Shown here piece by piece: positions 44,456 to 52,976 of a stretch of 64,000 nt of DNA. The position numbers were made by a program, and so were the translations under genes. The notes below the pieces were generated by a model. That model searched no databases and had not been told where the DNA came from. It saw nothing but the letters and a program-made list of their open reading frames with translations. Location of the stretch: contig NZ_DASPLO010000167.1 in assembly GCF_035627495.1 (NCBI RefSeq), positions 34,022-98,021 of the forward strand. The letters run 5' to 3'. This DNA is from Methylocaldum sp035627495. Lineage in GTDB: Bacteria; Pseudomonadota; Gammaproteobacteria; Methylococcales; Methylococcaceae. Within the stretch, counting starts at the first letter, position 1, and each line of letters opens with the position of its first letter.

Positions 44456-45688
44456 TCAATGGGATTCCTCGACGGCCTCGTTTTCGTCGCTGACGGGTTC
44501 CAGACTCAGATTCATCTTGCCGAATGCCGATTCGACGGCTGAAGCGCCATCGCTCTTGTCGTCGCCCGCTTCTTGCGAAGCCTCGTCGCCTTCCGATGAT
44601 GTTTCCTCAGGAGCACGCCGCTTACCTTGGCCGAGACTGATTTTCAATCTGACGTTGTTCGCCGAATCCGCATTGCGGATGGCCTCTTCGACGGTGATCC
44701 GTCCGGCCTCGTACAGCTTGACCAAATGGCTGTCGAAAGTCTGCATCCCTAAGCCTTCGGATTTCTCCATGACTTCCTTGATCGCGTGGACATCGCCCTT
44801 GCGGATCAAATCGCAGACCAGGGGCGTGCCGAGCAGGATCTCGATGGCCGCCGCGCGTTTTCCGTCCACCGTGGGCACCAGGCGCTGCGAAACGAAAGCC
44901 CGCAAGTTAAGGGACAAATCCATCAACAGCTGATTCCGCCGTTCTTCCGGAAAGAAATTGATGATCCGGTCGAGCGCTTGATTCGAGTTGTTGGCGTGCA
45001 GGGTCGACAGGCACAAATGGCCGGTCTCGGCGAAGTTGATGGCGTATTCCATCGTGTCCTGGGAGCGGATTTCGCCGATCAGGATGACGTCCGGCGCCTG
45101 TCGGAGCGTGTTCTTGAGGGCATCCTCGTAAGTCTGGGTATCCACGCCCACTTCCCGCTGATTCACCAGACATTTCTTATGGGGATGCATGAACTCGATC
45201 GGGTCTTCGATGGTGATGATATGCCCGGTGGAGTTGCTGTTGCGATGATCGATCAGTGCCGCCAGAGAGGTCGATTTGCCGGAACCGGTGGCGCCGACGA
45301 AAAGGATCAGCCCCCGTTTCTCCATGATGACGTTCTTCAGGACTTCCGGGAGGCCCAGATCGTCCACTTTCGGAATATTGACCTTGATGTTCCGTACCAC
45401 CATCGCATGGGCATTGCGCTGCTTGAAGATGTTCACGCGAAAGCGCCCCACGCCCTCCTCGCTGATCGCTAGATTCATCTCGGGGCGCCGCTCGAAATCG
45501 CGGCGCTGACCCTCGTCCATGACCGAATAGGCAATCTCTTTAACCATATCGTCGGTCAGTTGGATGTTATCGATCGGCGTCAGTTTCCCCTGGAATTTGG
45601 CGGCGGGCGGCGCCCCGGCGGTGAGATAGAGATCGGAGCCATCCTTGTAGACCAGGAGTTTGAGGTAATTCTTGAATTTCATGGGCAT
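44456..45688 (-). CDS. pilU: type IV pilus retraction ATPase PilU
   Basis: About 410 residues from the ATG at 45688 (GAGGA upstream). PilT/PilU family marks: Walker A FVGATGSGKSTSLAAL, Asp box ITIEDPIEF, Walker B VILIGEIRSQDTMEYA, and LSTLHANNSNQALDRIINFFPEERR. The C-terminal tail is longer than in PilT and acidic (RAPEETSSEGDEASQEAGDD), typical of PilU. It assists PilT in retraction and motility. pilT itself is not adjacent. Neighbouring hypA is on the same strand but functionally unrelated. Confidence 0.9.
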   Translation of the reverse strand: MPMKFKNYLKLLVYKDGSDLYLTAGAPPAAKFQGKLTPIDNIQLTDDMVKEIAYSVMDEGQRRDFERRPEMNLAISEEGVGRFRVNIFKQRNAHAMVVRNIKVNIPKVDDLGLPEVLKNVIMEKRGLILFVGATGSGKSTSLAALIDHRNSNSTGHIITIEDPIEFMHPHKKCLVNQREVGVDTQTYEDALKNTLRQAPDVILIGEIRSQDTMEYAINFAETGHLCLSTLHANNSNQALDRIINFFPEERRNQLLMDLSLNLRAFVSQRLVPTVDGKRAAAIEILLGTPLVCDLIRKGDVHAIKEVMEKSEGLGMQTFDSHLVKLYEAGRITVEEAIRNADSANNVRLKISLGQGKRRAPEETSSEGDEASQEAGDDKSDGASAVESAFGKMNLSLEPVSDENEAVEESH

Positions 45689-45930
45689 TCTTCCTCGGCT
45701 GAAATGATGGATTGACAACGACCGCAGATTGTCGGCCCGACCTTCGGGACGCTGTCGTCACGCCGAGAACTTCATTTCACTCATGACGGTCCGACGCCGA
45801 CACTCCTGGGGCCATCCAAGTATAGATACCGAATCTTGCCCGACCGTGAGCTAAGCCGCACAAATGCACCGGCCCCGCCCATTTTCTCTAGAAGCTTTTC
45901 CTCCGGTTCCCAACCGGACATACAGAGCAT

Positions 45931-45958
45931 TTGACATTGTAATGAGAATTATTATCAT
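45931..45958 (+). promoter_or_regulatory. promoter overlapped by a Fur box
   Basis: A perfect -35 TTGACA (45931-45936), 16-bp spacer and -10 TATCAT (45953-45958) are covered by TAATGAGAATTATTATCAT (45940-45958), which closely matches the 19-bp Fur consensus of ATAAT-type hexamers. Iron-replete Fur would block the promoter. It lies 34 bp upstream of the first of two small genes. Confidence 0.78.
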
Positions 45959-45992
45959 GTAAGCCAAGTTCGTTACCCGCGGGAGCCGTGCC

Positions 45993-46196
45993 ATGAACTC
46001 TGCCAAACGTACAGTTTTCTCAAATCAATCTGCCGCGGGAGCGCGACTGCAAATTTCCGCCGTCAAGCTGATCGAGCTGTTTGAAAACGGAAATCTGCAC
46101 GCCGAGGATTTCCGCTGTCTGGATCTGTCTTCCAAAGACCTTATTAAACGTCTGCTGCTGTTCGTCAGCCTAAGCGCCGATCAGCGCACATGTTGA
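45993..46196 (+). CDS. small Fur-regulated protein, unknown
   Basis: A 67-residue soluble protein: a polar N-terminus, then two helical stretches (LQISAVKLIELFENGNLHAEDF and DLSSKDLIKRLLLFVSLSAD). I do not recognise a family; no signal peptide or membrane segment and a single terminal cysteine. It is the first gene after the Fur box, so iron-limited expression is likely. It ends 17 bp before the ATG of the next small gene. It is not HemP-like. Confidence 0.6.
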   Translation: MNSAKRTVFSNQSAAGARLQISAVKLIELFENGNLHAEDFRCLDLSSKDLIKRLLLFVSLSADQRTC

Positions 46197-46213
46197 TTAC
46201 CGAGGAGGGATTT

Positions 46214-46450
46214 ATGACCGTTGAAGGCCGCGTATCCACTGATCATGCACCATCGCCCGATCTATTGCAGGAGACCTTGCGCTTTCTGCTGGTGCGGTAT
46301 GCCAGAAATCCTTCGCCGTCGACGGCCGGACATATCGCCTGCTGTTTGGACAGGCTGCTCACCCATCCGCAGTTTAAAGCGGCTCCCAACGAACGTTGTA
46401 CGTATCGGCAGATGCGATCGTATTGGCGGCTGGTCGAGAACCTGGGTTAA
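46214..46450 (+). CDS. small Fur-regulated protein 2, unknown
   Basis: A 78-residue protein from the ATG at 46214, with GAGGAGGGA immediately upstream. It looks helical (DLLQETLRFLLVRYARNPSP, AGHIACCLDRLLTHP) with a conserved-looking end CTYRQMRSYWRLVENLG. I recall similar short proteins in other gammaproteobacteria but cannot name a function. A CC pair is at residues 43-44. It is probably co-transcribed with the preceding gene under Fur control. An in-frame start at 46190 is possible but leaves the ribosome site inside the gene. Confidence 0.6.
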   Translation: MTVEGRVSTDHAPSPDLLQETLRFLLVRYARNPSPSTAGHIACCLDRLLTHPQFKAAPNERCTYRQMRSYWRLVENLG

Positions 46451-46480
46451 GACACACTCAATTTTTTCGACTCGGAGACT

Positions 46481-49400
46481 TCAGGAATTTTCCGCCCCGA
46501 TGGCCAATAAGCGCTCCAGCGCATCGGGGTCTACGGGCTTGACCAAATGGCAATCCAGGCCGGCCGACTCCGAGGCGCGGCGATCTTCTTCAGTGCCATA
46601 GCCGCTTATCGCCACGAGGAGCGCTTTTTCCATTCCGGGTAAGCTCCGCAGGCGCTTGGCCAGTTCATAGCCGTCCATTCCGGGCAATCCTATATCCAAT
46701 AACGCTACCTCGGGTTTAAAGGTCGCCGCGATATTCAGCGCCGTAGGTCCGTCGTAAGCGACCTCGACGCTATGTCCCGAAGCGCCGACGATCAGCGCGG
46801 CGCTCTCGGCGGCGTCATGGTTATCGTCGACGATAAGCACCCGGCGCGGCGACAATACCATCTCGGATTGCAGGGCCTTTGTGTCTTGTGGATTATCATC
46901 GATCCCTTGCCATAACGGCAGATACACCAAAAATTCGCTTCCGAGGCCAAGTCCGGCGCTTCTGGCTTCCACCCGGCCGCGGTGCAGCTCGACCAGCCGG
47001 CGCACTAGCGTAAGCCCGATCCCGAGCCCGCCCTCCATACGATCCAAGCTTCTATCCGCCTGCACGAAAAGATCGAAAATGTGCGGCAGAGCCTCCGGGC
47101 CGATGCCTCTGCCGTCGTCGCGGACCCGCAGCACGACCTCATCTCCCTCGACCCGGAGAGTGACTTCGATGTGACCACCCGGCGGCGTGTATTTGGCAGC
47201 GTTGGAGAGCAGGTTTTCGACGATCTGTTCCATGCGGGTGGGGTCCGCCTTGATGGACAGCGAGTGGCCGGGCAGATCCAGGGCCAGCTTGTGCCGGCGG
47301 GAGTCGAGCTGATATCTCACGATCTCCAAAACATGGACGATTAGAGGCACGAGATCGATCACCTCTTCGCGCAGCTCGATTTGGCCGCGCGTGATGCGCG
47401 CCACGTCGAGCAGGTCGTCCACGATGCGGGTGAGCTTGGTGAGCTGCCGGTCCATCATGTCGTGGATTTGCTTGACCGGAACCTTGTCCGGGTTCGCCGT
47501 CTGCATGATGTGAAGCCCATTGCGGACCGGCGCGAGAGGGTTGCGCAGTTCGTGCGCGAGCATGGCCAGAAACTCGTCCTTTTGCCGATGAGCCTCGCGC
47601 AGGGATTCCTCGATTTCGTTGCGCTCCGTGATGTCGCGATTGGTTTCGAGTACGAGAGGCGGTTTGCTCCGCTGGATCACGACGGTATTCCGGCTGTCGA
47701 CGGCGATTCGCTTTCCGGTGCGGGTGGTATGGATGACTTCGCCGACCCATTGCCGGTCTCGGGCGAGTATTCGCTCGAACTCCTCGGAACTGATGCCGCG
47801 TTCTGTATTTAGCAAGGCATGGCTTACTTGCCCTATCGCCTCGGAACGCTTGAACCCGTACAGCTCCTCCGCACCCCGGTTCCAATACCGGATCCCGCCG
47901 CCGAGCTCCCACATCAGGATGGCTTCATGGGCCTGGTCGAGAATTTCGCTTTGCTGCCGCAAGGCAGCCTCGATGCCGCGACGCTCGGTGACATCCTGAA
48001 TCGTCAGGAGGATCAGATCGTTCAGATGATCCTCTCCGAGCAGTTTATAGGCACTCAGGTTCAGGATGCGTTCGCCGATTTCGGGATATGCCTGGATGAT
48101 CTCATAGTCCTCTAGAGTCCTTCCACCCTGCGCCACGACCTGGAGAGACTCCCTGATTTCCGAGCGATCCCATAAGCCGTTGCCGGTATCGTAGAGACTA
48201 TTGTTCTGGACGGCCTCCGGCTTGGCCCGAAACATCTCGAAATAGGCCCGGTTGGCGCGTTTTACACGAAGATTCCGATCGAGAACCACTAAAGCGTCGC
48301 GCATGGTTCCCAAAATCGCCTCGTTGAAATCTTGCGCATTCTTCAGTGTGAGGTTGACCTGACTCAACTCGTGATTGCGGATTCTCAGCTCTTCATTCGC
48401 CGTGGCGAGTTCCTCATTGGCGGACTGCAATTCCTCCTTGGCGGTCTCGAGTTCCTCGTTCGTACTCTGGAATTCCTGATGAGCGGACAATAGCTCTTCT
48501 TCCAGTGCTCTCAGTTTCTCCTGGCAGGCTTCATGGGCCTCGGTGACGGATCGCAAATGGTGCTGCGTGGCATCGAGCTCCCGCCTCAGCTCTGAAAATC
48601 CGGATTGCGTCCCGGTCTGCGACGGCTTAAATAGGCCGCCGCGTCGGGTCAGAGCCGAGGAAACTCGGCGGAACCACTCGGCCAGGGTATCAATTCCAAG
48701 TCGGGGCGGCTGATTTTCGAACAGTATCAAGAAGAATTGTGCGGTGCCTTCAGCGTCGTTGAGCGGCAATACCTCAAAGTGAATGTGCCGTTCTTCGCCT
48801 TCGGTACTGATGCGGATGTTCTCCCTTCTGGCGGGTTGTCCGCTCGACCGCGTCTCCCGAACGGCTTCCGACAGCTCGATAAAAAGATAGGTTTGAGCCA
48901 GACTTTTCAGATTTAAGCTTGCCGATCCTTGCTGATGCTCGAGAAAAAGTCCGGTATGGCCGCGAAACTGGAGGACGTTCAGATCGTTATCGATCAGCAC
49001 CCCGGCCGGGGCATAGCGCGCAAGAAGGATATTGTCGGCTTGCCTTTGGGCCAATCCGGGATTTTGGAGCGGCGCGGACGTTTCTGCCAGAGCCTTTTCA
49101 GTCTGAAGTGTCCGCTGTTCTCTCCCGCCGAAGTTCAGCAGCATTCGCCCGGGCACATTCTTCCTCACGTAAATGCTCCAATTTTTATTTAAGGGTTCGA
49201 AGAGATGCGAGCCTTGTGGACCGATATTCTCGGAAGGGCCGAGAGCCAGGAATTTACCTGGATTGAGGGCGTAATGAAAGGTTGACATGACCTGTCTCTG
49301 CAAGCCCGGATCCAGGTAAATCAGGAGATTGCAACAGCTGATCAGATCGAGTTTGGAAAAGGGAGGATCTTCTGCCACGTTATGTTCGGCGAAGACGCAC

Positions 49401-50614
49401 GATTCCCGGATTGCCGGGATGATTTGATAATGGCCGTCGGTCCGGGTGAAGAAACGCCCGAGCCGTTTTTCAGAGATATGAATCTCGATGTTTTCGGAAT
49501 AGCGCCCGGCCCTGGCCAGACTGATCGCCCGTGGATTGATATCGCTGCCGAAAATCTGGATCGGAAGATTGACCTTTCGCTCATCCAGAAATTCGAGGAG
49601 TGCCATGGCAATGGAATAAGCCTCTTCGCCGGTCGCGCAGCCGGGCACCCAAATACGGATCGGATCGCTTGGGGATTTCCCTTGCAGCAGGCGCGGAAAG
49701 ACTTCTTTCTCCAGTCCTTGGAATGTCTCGGGGTCCCGAAAGAACGCGGTAACCCGGATCAGAAAATCCTGACACAATGCCTCGACCTCGGTGGGCTGAT
49801 CCTGCAGCAGGGCGAGATAATCGGAGAGGCTTCGGATCTTATGGAGAGCCATTCGGCGCGTGAGCCGCCGTAAAATGGTCTTGCGTTTGTATTGGGTAAA
49901 ATCGAGCCCGCAATTGGCCAAAATGACGCGGAATATCTGTCTCAGATCCTGTTCGCTGTTCGCCAGAGACTCCAGGTCGGCGGCCGCCAAATCGGCTCTC
50001 TGGCCGAGGCTTACGAGCTCCCGGGCGATCTCTTTGGGCGGCAAAACGAAGTCGACGCATCCCATGCTGATGGCGCTGCGCGGCATCCCGTCGAACCTGG
50101 CGGAGGAAGGATCCTCCGCAAAAGCGACTCCGCCGCCGGTTTTGATCGCCTTAAGTCCCTTGGCACCGTCCGATCCGGTTCCCGACAACACGACTCCAAT
50201 GGCTTTTTTTCCCAACTCCCGGGCCAGGGAGCGAAAGAGATGATCGGCCGGTAGATGAGGCGGAGAACGCCCCTCGCGGCTCTGAAGCCTTAGGCAACCG
50301 ACGGAGACGCTTATGTCCGCATCCGGCGGAATGACGTAAATGCGGTCCGCCTGCACCGGCATGCCGTCACGGGCCTCGACGATCGGCAGTTTGGCGGTCC
50401 TGGAGAGGATTTCCGCCAGCTTGCTGTCATGATCGGGCGATAAATGCTGGGCGATCAGAAAGGCCAAGCCTGTGCCGGGCTCGATGGCTTGAAAAAGATC
50501 CAACAGAGAATTGAGGCCCCCCGCCGAGGCGCCGATACCCACCATGGCAGGGATGCTTTCCGCCGATTTCAAGCGGTCATCGTCTATTTGCATCTTGTCG
50601 TTTCCGGGGTTCAT
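46481..50614 (-). CDS. CheB-CheR-PAS-histidine kinase-receiver fusion
   Basis: A 1377-residue hybrid sensor. Domains in order: CheB methylesterase (about 22-200; catalytic Ser in GIGASAGG, His in AQHLSPDH, Asp in GTGSDGAKG), CheR methyltransferase (about 215-480; SAM site VPGCATGEEAYS), a PAS-like region, a long coiled coil with repeated EEL-x-x-A/T-x-EEL (about 660-740), two further PAS domains, HisKA (FLAMLAHELRNPLAPVRNG), HATPase (DDGRGIGP, GGLGIGL) and a C-terminal receiver (DDNHDAAES, LLDIGLPGMDG). There is no membrane segment. Such fusions occur apart from chemoreceptors and their methylation target is unknown. It is a single-gene unit. Confidence 0.92.
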   Translation of the reverse strand: MNPGNDKMQIDDDRLKSAESIPAMVGIGASAGGLNSLLDLFQAIEPGTGLAFLIAQHLSPDHDSKLAEILSRTAKLPIVEARDGMPVQADRIYVIPPDADISVSVGCLRLQSREGRSPPHLPADHLFRSLARELGKKAIGVVLSGTGSDGAKGLKAIKTGGGVAFAEDPSSARFDGMPRSAISMGCVDFVLPPKEIARELVSLGQRADLAAADLESLANSEQDLRQIFRVILANCGLDFTQYKRKTILRRLTRRMALHKIRSLSDYLALLQDQPTEVEALCQDFLIRVTAFFRDPETFQGLEKEVFPRLLQGKSPSDPIRIWVPGCATGEEAYSIAMALLEFLDERKVNLPIQIFGSDINPRAISLARAGRYSENIEIHISEKRLGRFFTRTDGHYQIIPAIRESCVFAEHNVAEDPPFSKLDLISCCNLLIYLDPGLQRQVMSTFHYALNPGKFLALGPSENIGPQGSHLFEPLNKNWSIYVRKNVPGRMLLNFGGREQRTLQTEKALAETSAPLQNPGLAQRQADNILLARYAPAGVLIDNDLNVLQFRGHTGLFLEHQQGSASLNLKSLAQTYLFIELSEAVRETRSSGQPARRENIRISTEGEERHIHFEVLPLNDAEGTAQFFLILFENQPPRLGIDTLAEWFRRVSSALTRRGGLFKPSQTGTQSGFSELRRELDATQHHLRSVTEAHEACQEKLRALEEELLSAHQEFQSTNEELETAKEELQSANEELATANEELRIRNHELSQVNLTLKNAQDFNEAILGTMRDALVVLDRNLRVKRANRAYFEMFRAKPEAVQNNSLYDTGNGLWDRSEIRESLQVVAQGGRTLEDYEIIQAYPEIGERILNLSAYKLLGEDHLNDLILLTIQDVTERRGIEAALRQQSEILDQAHEAILMWELGGGIRYWNRGAEELYGFKRSEAIGQVSHALLNTERGISSEEFERILARDRQWVGEVIHTTRTGKRIAVDSRNTVVIQRSKPPLVLETNRDITERNEIEESLREAHRQKDEFLAMLAHELRNPLAPVRNGLHIMQTANPDKVPVKQIHDMMDRQLTKLTRIVDDLLDVARITRGQIELREEVIDLVPLIVHVLEIVRYQLDSRRHKLALDLPGHSLSIKADPTRMEQIVENLLSNAAKYTPPGGHIEVTLRVEGDEVVLRVRDDGRGIGPEALPHIFDLFVQADRSLDRMEGGLGIGLTLVRRLVELHRGRVEARSAGLGLGSEFLVYLPLWQGIDDNPQDTKALQSEMVLSPRRVLIVDDNHDAAESAALIVGASGHSVEVAYDGPTALNIAATFKPEVALLDIGLPGMDGYELAKRLRSLPGMEKALLVAISGYGTEEDRRASESAGLDCHLVKPVDPDALERLLAIGAENS

Positions 50615-50737
50615 CCGTCGTGCGCTAAAGCGTTTTCAGTTCTGACGTACGGTCTGAGCAGCGTGAGGCGTTGTATAGAAAAGGAAGCCACCGTTGGCGG
50701 CAACTTTATTTTGAAGCGGGTCTCGCCCCGCAGGCGA

Positions 50738-50950
50738 GTTACTTTTCTTTGCGTGCCCAAAGAAAAGTAACCCAAAGAAAGGGCACCCGGATGGCGCGCT
50801 GATCCTGCGCATCTTACCGTGAGCCAGGGGCGACAAAAGGCACGCTCCCTGTGCCCTTTGTCGCCGCGCGCGATTCCTCGCGCGCCCCTGCGGGCTAATC
50901 CGGCTCAAGGTGGCGATGCTCGGGCGCGCCATAACGGGACCATACAGAAA
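50738..50950. repeat. structured intergenic element
   Basis: The block begins with a perfect 13-bp inverted repeat (GTTACTTTTCTTT / AAAGAAAAGTAAC, 50738-50771, 8-nt spacer). It continues with AAAGAAAGGGCACCCGG, a stem around GGCGACAAA / TTTGTCGCC (about 50829-50864), and CGCGCG / CGCGCG pairing near 50866-50884. I recall near-identical intergenic blocks in many proteobacterial genomes, often mis-annotated as a short protein. It lies between batD and the CheB-CheR gene. Confidence 0.6.
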
Positions 50951-50955
50951 ACCCA

Positions 50956-51170
50956 TACATCAAATTTTAAAATGCTCTAGTCAAGGGGGGTCTCAATAGC
51001 GTTGAGAAGGCCTTATCCGTCTTTGCACAAGGAGACGCGTAGGCCGCGATAAGAATCGCATTCCCGCCAAACGGCGCAGGAATGCCGGACCCATCGGCCA
51101 GGAGCCGGTTGGCACGCGTCTTTACTTTTTCAAAGGGGGGAGACGAACCGGCCCTGCGCTTGAATCGGTT
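50956..51170. other. gene-free interval after batD
   Basis: With the structured element this makes about 550 bp without a gene. I see only AT-rich sequence (CATCAAATTTTAAAATG near 50960) and no promoter or RNA gene I can defend. Confidence 0.4.
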
Positions 51171-52976
51171 TTAAATCTTATATAAAGGCTCCAAATCCGC
51201 GGACATGGCCGGTTCATCCGCGGCCTTGGACATGGTAATCGTGTAAGACCGAAAAGTCGCCCAAAGCGTTTGTCCTTGCCATCCGGCTTCCGGATTTCGG
51301 TAAAGCGCCCGGTTGAGCCGCTTGATCTCACGGCACAATTCGCCGCTGCAACGGCGCTCCAACTCCTCCAAACCCATCGGGTAAGCCGAAGGCCAACGAT
51401 ATCCCGCCCAATCCAGTAGGCTCTGACGCGCTCCGGTGGCGTCATTCTTCTGGCAGGCTATCCTCAGCGCGGCCACGGCAGGGAGTTCCGACCGGGAGTC
51501 GTCCGGTGGCCGGGGTACAGGGGCTTGCCGGGATTTCCGGCTAAGCCACCAAGCCGCCGCCGTTCCGAGCCAGCCTATGCCAAACAGGAGAGCCAGCCAG
51601 AACCACAGCGCGGTTGCGGTCGGCGTACCGCTCGGCGGCAAGGATTCCGATTTCGCCCGGCCTGCCTGCGGCTCCCGGTTCGTAGCGGGTGGGGCGGTTT
51701 CCGGCGCTTGAGCCCCCGGCAAGACGGTCAGGGCGTGCTCGGGAAGCCGGGCGATTTCCATGCGCTCGGTCTTCGTGTTCCACCAGGGAATTTCGATAGG
51801 CGGAAGCCGGTAGGTTCCGGCATGCGCGGGAATCAGCGCGATTTTCTCCTGCCGGACGCTGGCAAGGCCGGTCGTCAGCTTTTCCTCGTTCAACAACGGT
51901 TGGTCGGGATAGCGCTTGATATCCCCGGCGGACTGCGGGGACGCTTGCGGCTCCAGTTCGGGCAGCAGCCCTACCGTTGCCCCATCGGCCCGCAGGGTGA
52001 CGGTTCGGGTGATCGGTTCGCCCGCCGTGGTTTGAGGGGCGTTCTGCGACCATGAATCCTCGATTTCCAGACGCTCCGCCGGCAGCCAATGTTTGCCGGA
52101 AAATGCCGCCGGAATCGGGCGGACGTCCAATTCCACCGGGTCGGAATGCACCCGCAGAACGCGGGTCGATTGATTGAAAAACTGATTGAACATCGACCGG
52201 CCGCCGGTCGCGACCTGGGCCTCGAGCACCAGCGGTTCCAAGCGGAGAGGCCCGCTCTTCTGCGGGAAAATCGCATATTTCCGTTCTATCACCGCGTACT
52301 GCAGACCGTTGCGGTGGGTCCTGTATTCACGGTTTTTGCCGAGTTCTTGAATCAAGACATTGTCGGCCGAAGGCTCGCTGAGGTTCGCGCCGCTGAAATG
52401 AATGCGGCGCAACACTCTGACCGTGTAGATGACCTGGGCCTGGACATAGGGGTTCTTCGGCTCGGCCTCGACTTCGAGAAACAGCTCCTCGCCGTTACCG
52501 GTCGTTGCCGAGGGCGCCGATCTGACCACCTGGACGGTCAGGGGCTCGGAGCGGTCGGCTCCGAAGGCGATGGGCGGCACGGTCAGGGCGCCTTCCCGCT
52601 TCGCCATGACCGTGACCTGCCATTCCGTTCGCCTGCTGAAGCCATTGTTGCCGAAAGACATCTGGCTGCTTTGCGCTTGGCCGAGGACGTCGAAATCCTT
52701 TTCCAGCGGGCTGAAATCCGGATCGTCGTCCGGCGCTTTTTCCGCCGAGAACACCAGGGTGAAGGACTCCTGCAGCGGCGCCGGGTTACGGTCGGCGGTC
52801 ACGCTGATCGCCGCAGCCGAAGCGATCCCCGCATGGAATAGAAAGACCAGCGGCAATAGACGGAGCAAATGGGCCGGAATCGACAGGTGCCCTGTAAAGC
52901 CTAGGTACTCCGCAAGCGTCATGCGCCGGCCTCGGGACCAAAAAAGACGTGGGTACGAAGAAAAGAGTTCGGTCAT
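51171..52976 (-). CDS. batD: BatD family protein
   Basis: A 601-residue protein with a signal peptide after a longer n-region (LLRLLPLVFLFHAGIASA, then AISVTADRNPAPLQESFTLVF), the beta-rich BatD repeats, and a C-terminal membrane helix (ATALWFWLALLFGIGWLGTAAAWWL) followed by a cytoplasmic helical region. BatD proteins accompany BatA/BatB VWA proteins in oxygen-tolerance or envelope-related loci. The ATG at 52976 overlaps the stop of the upstream BatB/C gene (ATGA), indicating coupled translation. The open frame reaches 53078 but that part is antisense-like. Confidence 0.82.
   Translation of the reverse strand: MTELFSSYPRLFWSRGRRMTLAEYLGFTGHLSIPAHLLRLLPLVFLFHAGIASAAAISVTADRNPAPLQESFTLVFSAEKAPDDDPDFSPLEKDFDVLGQAQSSQMSFGNNGFSRRTEWQVTVMAKREGALTVPPIAFGADRSEPLTVQVVRSAPSATTGNGEELFLEVEAEPKNPYVQAQVIYTVRVLRRIHFSGANLSEPSADNVLIQELGKNREYRTHRNGLQYAVIERKYAIFPQKSGPLRLEPLVLEAQVATGGRSMFNQFFNQSTRVLRVHSDPVELDVRPIPAAFSGKHWLPAERLEIEDSWSQNAPQTTAGEPITRTVTLRADGATVGLLPELEPQASPQSAGDIKRYPDQPLLNEEKLTTGLASVRQEKIALIPAHAGTYRLPPIEIPWWNTKTERMEIARLPEHALTVLPGAQAPETAPPATNREPQAGRAKSESLPPSGTPTATALWFWLALLFGIGWLGTAAAWWLSRKSRQAPVPRPPDDSRSELPAVAALRIACQKNDATGARQSLLDWAGYRWPSAYPMGLEELERRCSGELCREIKRLNRALYRNPEAGWQGQTLWATFRSYTITMSKAADEPAMSADLEPLYKI

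Noticed and set aside
50636..50956. 106-residue minus-strand frame
   Set aside because: Falls on a structured intergenic block whose inverted repeats explain its sequence better than coding; similar frames are commonly over-annotated.
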